Shown here in pieces: positions 61,791-64,000 of a DNA stretch of 64,000 nucleotides. Source of the DNA: Sesamum alatum (taxonomy: Eukaryota; Streptophyta; Magnoliopsida; Lamiales; Pedaliaceae); contig JACGWO010000001.1 of assembly GCA_034509735.1 (NCBI GenBank), positions 10,184,854 to 10,248,853 on the forward strand, written 5' to 3'. Every line of letters begins with the position of its first letter. The first letter of the stretch is position 1. Below the pieces are notes generated by a model. It saw only the letters and a list, made by a program, of their open reading frames with translations. It was not told where the DNA came from and did no database searches. The translations under genes and the position numbers were made by a program.

Positions 61791-62311
61791 TATATTTTTT
61801 TCTTTTTCAAACCCCAACCAACAAAACCCAAATAACTAAATTTCAGCGAAGATAGATGCAAATAGTCGGTACAAATCGTATTTTTATTATTTTTTTTAAT
61901 ATAAATTAGGTTTGATCAAATCAAATCAATCGTAAATCAAATATGATATATTTATCATATAATTGTATAATTTTTTTAAACTGTATATCAATCACACGAT
62001 AAATATATTATATTTGTTATATAATTAGATTTGGTCCGATTAAACCCTATTGGAATTAAAATTCAGACAATTTTCAAACATTTATTGGACGACAAAAAGA
62101 TCTGAACACGAAATGTTAAAATTCAGCCAGCATTATGAACAAATCGAATCAATAATATTTCGGGATAATGATTAAGGAAATTATGATCCATGATCTTCAC
62201 TCTGGATGACATGGGTCCACCTGTCATAATTATGTCCGAAAAAAACTTCAAAATTGCATTTTCAACGTAATATTAATTTTAAGGCATGCGTGTGTTGCTG
62301 TAGTGTGTACA
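61791..62311. other. AT-rich gene-free stretch
   Basis: Nothing recognisable apart from a local inverted pair, TTTATCATATAATTG and its mirror near 61950-62030. Confidence 0.4.
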
Positions 62312-62540
62312 ATTTACCTTTATATAATATTACAAATGAATAAATTATTGCTCTTTAAAAAAAATTATTTTTTAAAATGGAGTATTTTACCTCCCTATAC
62401 ACAGGGAGGTAAATTGTTTTATTTTGAACATGGGAAGATAAATTGATTTATTTTAAAACTCACAAGGAGATAAATTGATATTTTATTATTCATAGAGAGG
62501 TAATTTATTCATTTGCAATATCACATGAGAATTGCTTGCA
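62312..62540. mobile_element. Inverted-repeat element, 'TTGCAAAT' family, copy 3
   Basis: Shares the right end (GGTAATTTATTCATTTGCAATATCACAT) and AGGTAAATTG / AGATAAATTGAT units with copy 1. Confidence 0.6.
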
Positions 62541-62696
62541 TTTTTCTATATATATACTTCAAAATTAAGGCAGGCCGGCAAATTGTTTTAGTGAGTAACA
62601 TCGAACAAGACATGAACAAATTTTCAAGAGTAGTGATGGCTAGAGATGATGAACTAGAGCCTTCCTTTATTTATTCCAGTTTTTCTTTTATTATTA

Positions 62697-62950
62697 GGGT
62701 TAAATGCAATTTGCCCACATGTGTTAATTAAAAAGAGCAATTATCCATATGAAAAAATAACTAGCAATTTATCCCCATGTGTTATTCAAAATACATCAAA
62801 CAATCCCCTCACAGGGGGTTTTTTGCTCCGTTTTTAGGGGGGTTTTGCTCTATTTTTTAAAATACGGGAGATAAATTGCTATTTATTTTTTCACAGAAGA
62901 TTTTTTGCACATTTTGCATATAACAAGGGGGGTAATTGCATTTTTCCCTT
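62697..62950. mobile_element. Small inverted-repeat element
   Basis: Left TTAAATGCAATTTGCCC and inverted right GGGAAAAATGCAATTACCCC; internal GGGGTTTTTTGCTCC units. Related in style to the 'TTGCAAAT' family but with different ends. Confidence 0.45.
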
Positions 62951-63020
62951 TATTATTAACAATATTCTTTAGTTATTCCAATTGCAGCGAGATAAAACTT
63001 TTATTAATTAATAAATACAC

Positions 63021-63684
63021 AGGAAAAATACAAGGATCCCCTCGTAATATAGTGAATGTTTAAAAAACTCCCTGTGAAAATTAAAGTATCAATTACACCC
63101 CCTGTGATATAAAATAAAGTTAAAAAAAAAAAAACCCTGAGGCGAAGTTTTGTTATGCACGCGTGTTGACTGCGCTTAAGCGTTTGAAATGTGTCTTTTT
63201 TTTGATATCTTTGCCCTTCTCTCTCTCTCAACCTAATCTAATATATACTTATATATTTAATAATAATAAAATACCATTAAATTAATTAATTTACATAAAT
63301 AAAGTAATTAAGAAAAAAAGCAACAGCTTCGCCGCAACCGCCGCAAAAAAGGCACCCTCGGGCGACACCCATCGCCTAGACCTCCACCTCCGCTGGAGCT
63401 GGCGTCGCCGCCCCTCTCTACGGGGGTGGGTGGGGGGTGAGATTATTATGTTTTAAATAATAATTTTATAAATATTAATATAATAATAAATATATTATAG
63501 ATAATTTATAGGTATATATGGGGGCATTGTAGTCATTGTCTCTAAAAAACTATTTTTAGATTGACCAAGGGGCAATATTAATAATTATTCATATCACAAG
63601 GGTAACTTTTGATATTTAAATTTTCACAAGAGAGTTTTTAATATTTTTCCATATTACAAGGGATCAAAATGGATTTAACCCATA
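63021..63684. mobile_element. Inverted-repeat element with GC-rich core
   Basis: The left arm, GGATCCCCTCGTAATAT to CCCTGTGAAAATTAAA to CCCTGTGATAT, is matched in inverse by the right arm (ATATCACAAGGG, TTTTCACAAGAGAG, ATATTACAAGGGATC). The core at about 63325-63440 is strongly GC-rich against AT-rich surroundings. Confidence 0.6.
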
Positions 63685-64000
63685 AATACACTATTACATA
63701 TTTTTTTTACATAAGCTTGAAATAGAACTCCCCTTCTCATGTCGTCTCTGATTCTAATATAGTTAAGTTATTATATATATTTTTGTTTTGTAGATTACCA
63801 ATTTTTTTTTAATAATAGTTTATTCAACTAAATATATTAATTATTAAATAAATGGGAAGGAATTGTATGTGAAGGCGAGAGCGTGGGCCACAATCCCCAT
63901 GAAGAAAGAGGGCCCTCCGACTTTTTGCCAAACGTAGTTGCCGGTTCATTACGCAATTGAGAGGAGACACGCGTCGAATAATTATGGGCCGACCAAAGCA
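63685..64000. other. Right edge of window
   Basis: No gene. GC content rises after about 63860. Confidence 0.4.

Noticed and set aside
1..64000. CRISPR arrays, bacterial operons, tRNA or rRNA genes
   Set aside because: None seen; the repeats are segmental duplications, transposon ends or microsatellites, and the genes are eukaryotic.

Overview
This is nuclear DNA from a flowering plant, almost certainly a eudicot. The evidence is intron-rich genes with GT-AG borders, intronless auxin-responsive SAUR genes in tandem, a Ty1/copia LTR retrotransposon with an initiator-tRNA primer site, several inverted-repeat transposons and AT-rich spacers. I cannot name the species from sequence alone. From memory, Arabidopsis chromosome 4 also carries a SAUR cluster next to MRL1, so the neighbourhood looks ancestral.

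Layout. (1) 1-24.7 kb is a SAUR array built by segmental duplication. Type A (MAIRQIL..SAERR) and type B (MAIRQML..SSERR) genes alternate on the minus strand: A1-B1, A2-B2, A3-B3, A4, A5. A minus-strand type C gene and a plus-strand type D gene lie near A4. Pseudogenes of C, D and B are interspersed. A 5,080-bp copia element with identical 230-bp LTRs and a perfect 5-bp target duplication sits between B3 and A4. Its gag-pol frame carries three lesions. (2) 26.1-31.8 kb holds a 13-exon Pescadillo (PES) gene, minus strand, 600 residues. (3) 33.4-44.8 kb holds five more diverged plus-strand SAURs, separated by long spacers with inverted-repeat elements. (4) 45.8-58.4 kb holds a 19-exon MRL1 gene (chloroplast PPR protein for rbcL mRNA), minus strand. 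It has a 141-bp tandem repeat expansion in exon 2, and in exon 5 an apparent one-base frameshift next to a non-canonical GC splice donor. (5) 58.4-64 kb is gene-free and packed with inverted-repeat elements, one nested in another.

How it works together. Most SAUR genes carry a TATA box about 95-125 bp before the ATG and, 180-260 bp before it, a CATGTGA block that in the A-D genes is preceded by AAGACA, in a fixed orientation relative to the gene. This is a candidate shared growth-signal module (PIF/bHLH-type E-box plus AuxRE-like half site). The same block occurs at several places with no SAUR downstream. These look like promoters left behind when SAUR genes were deleted, so the array records both gain and loss of copies. 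PES has a different promoter style, with four TGGGCC site II motifs typical of plant ribosome-biogenesis genes.
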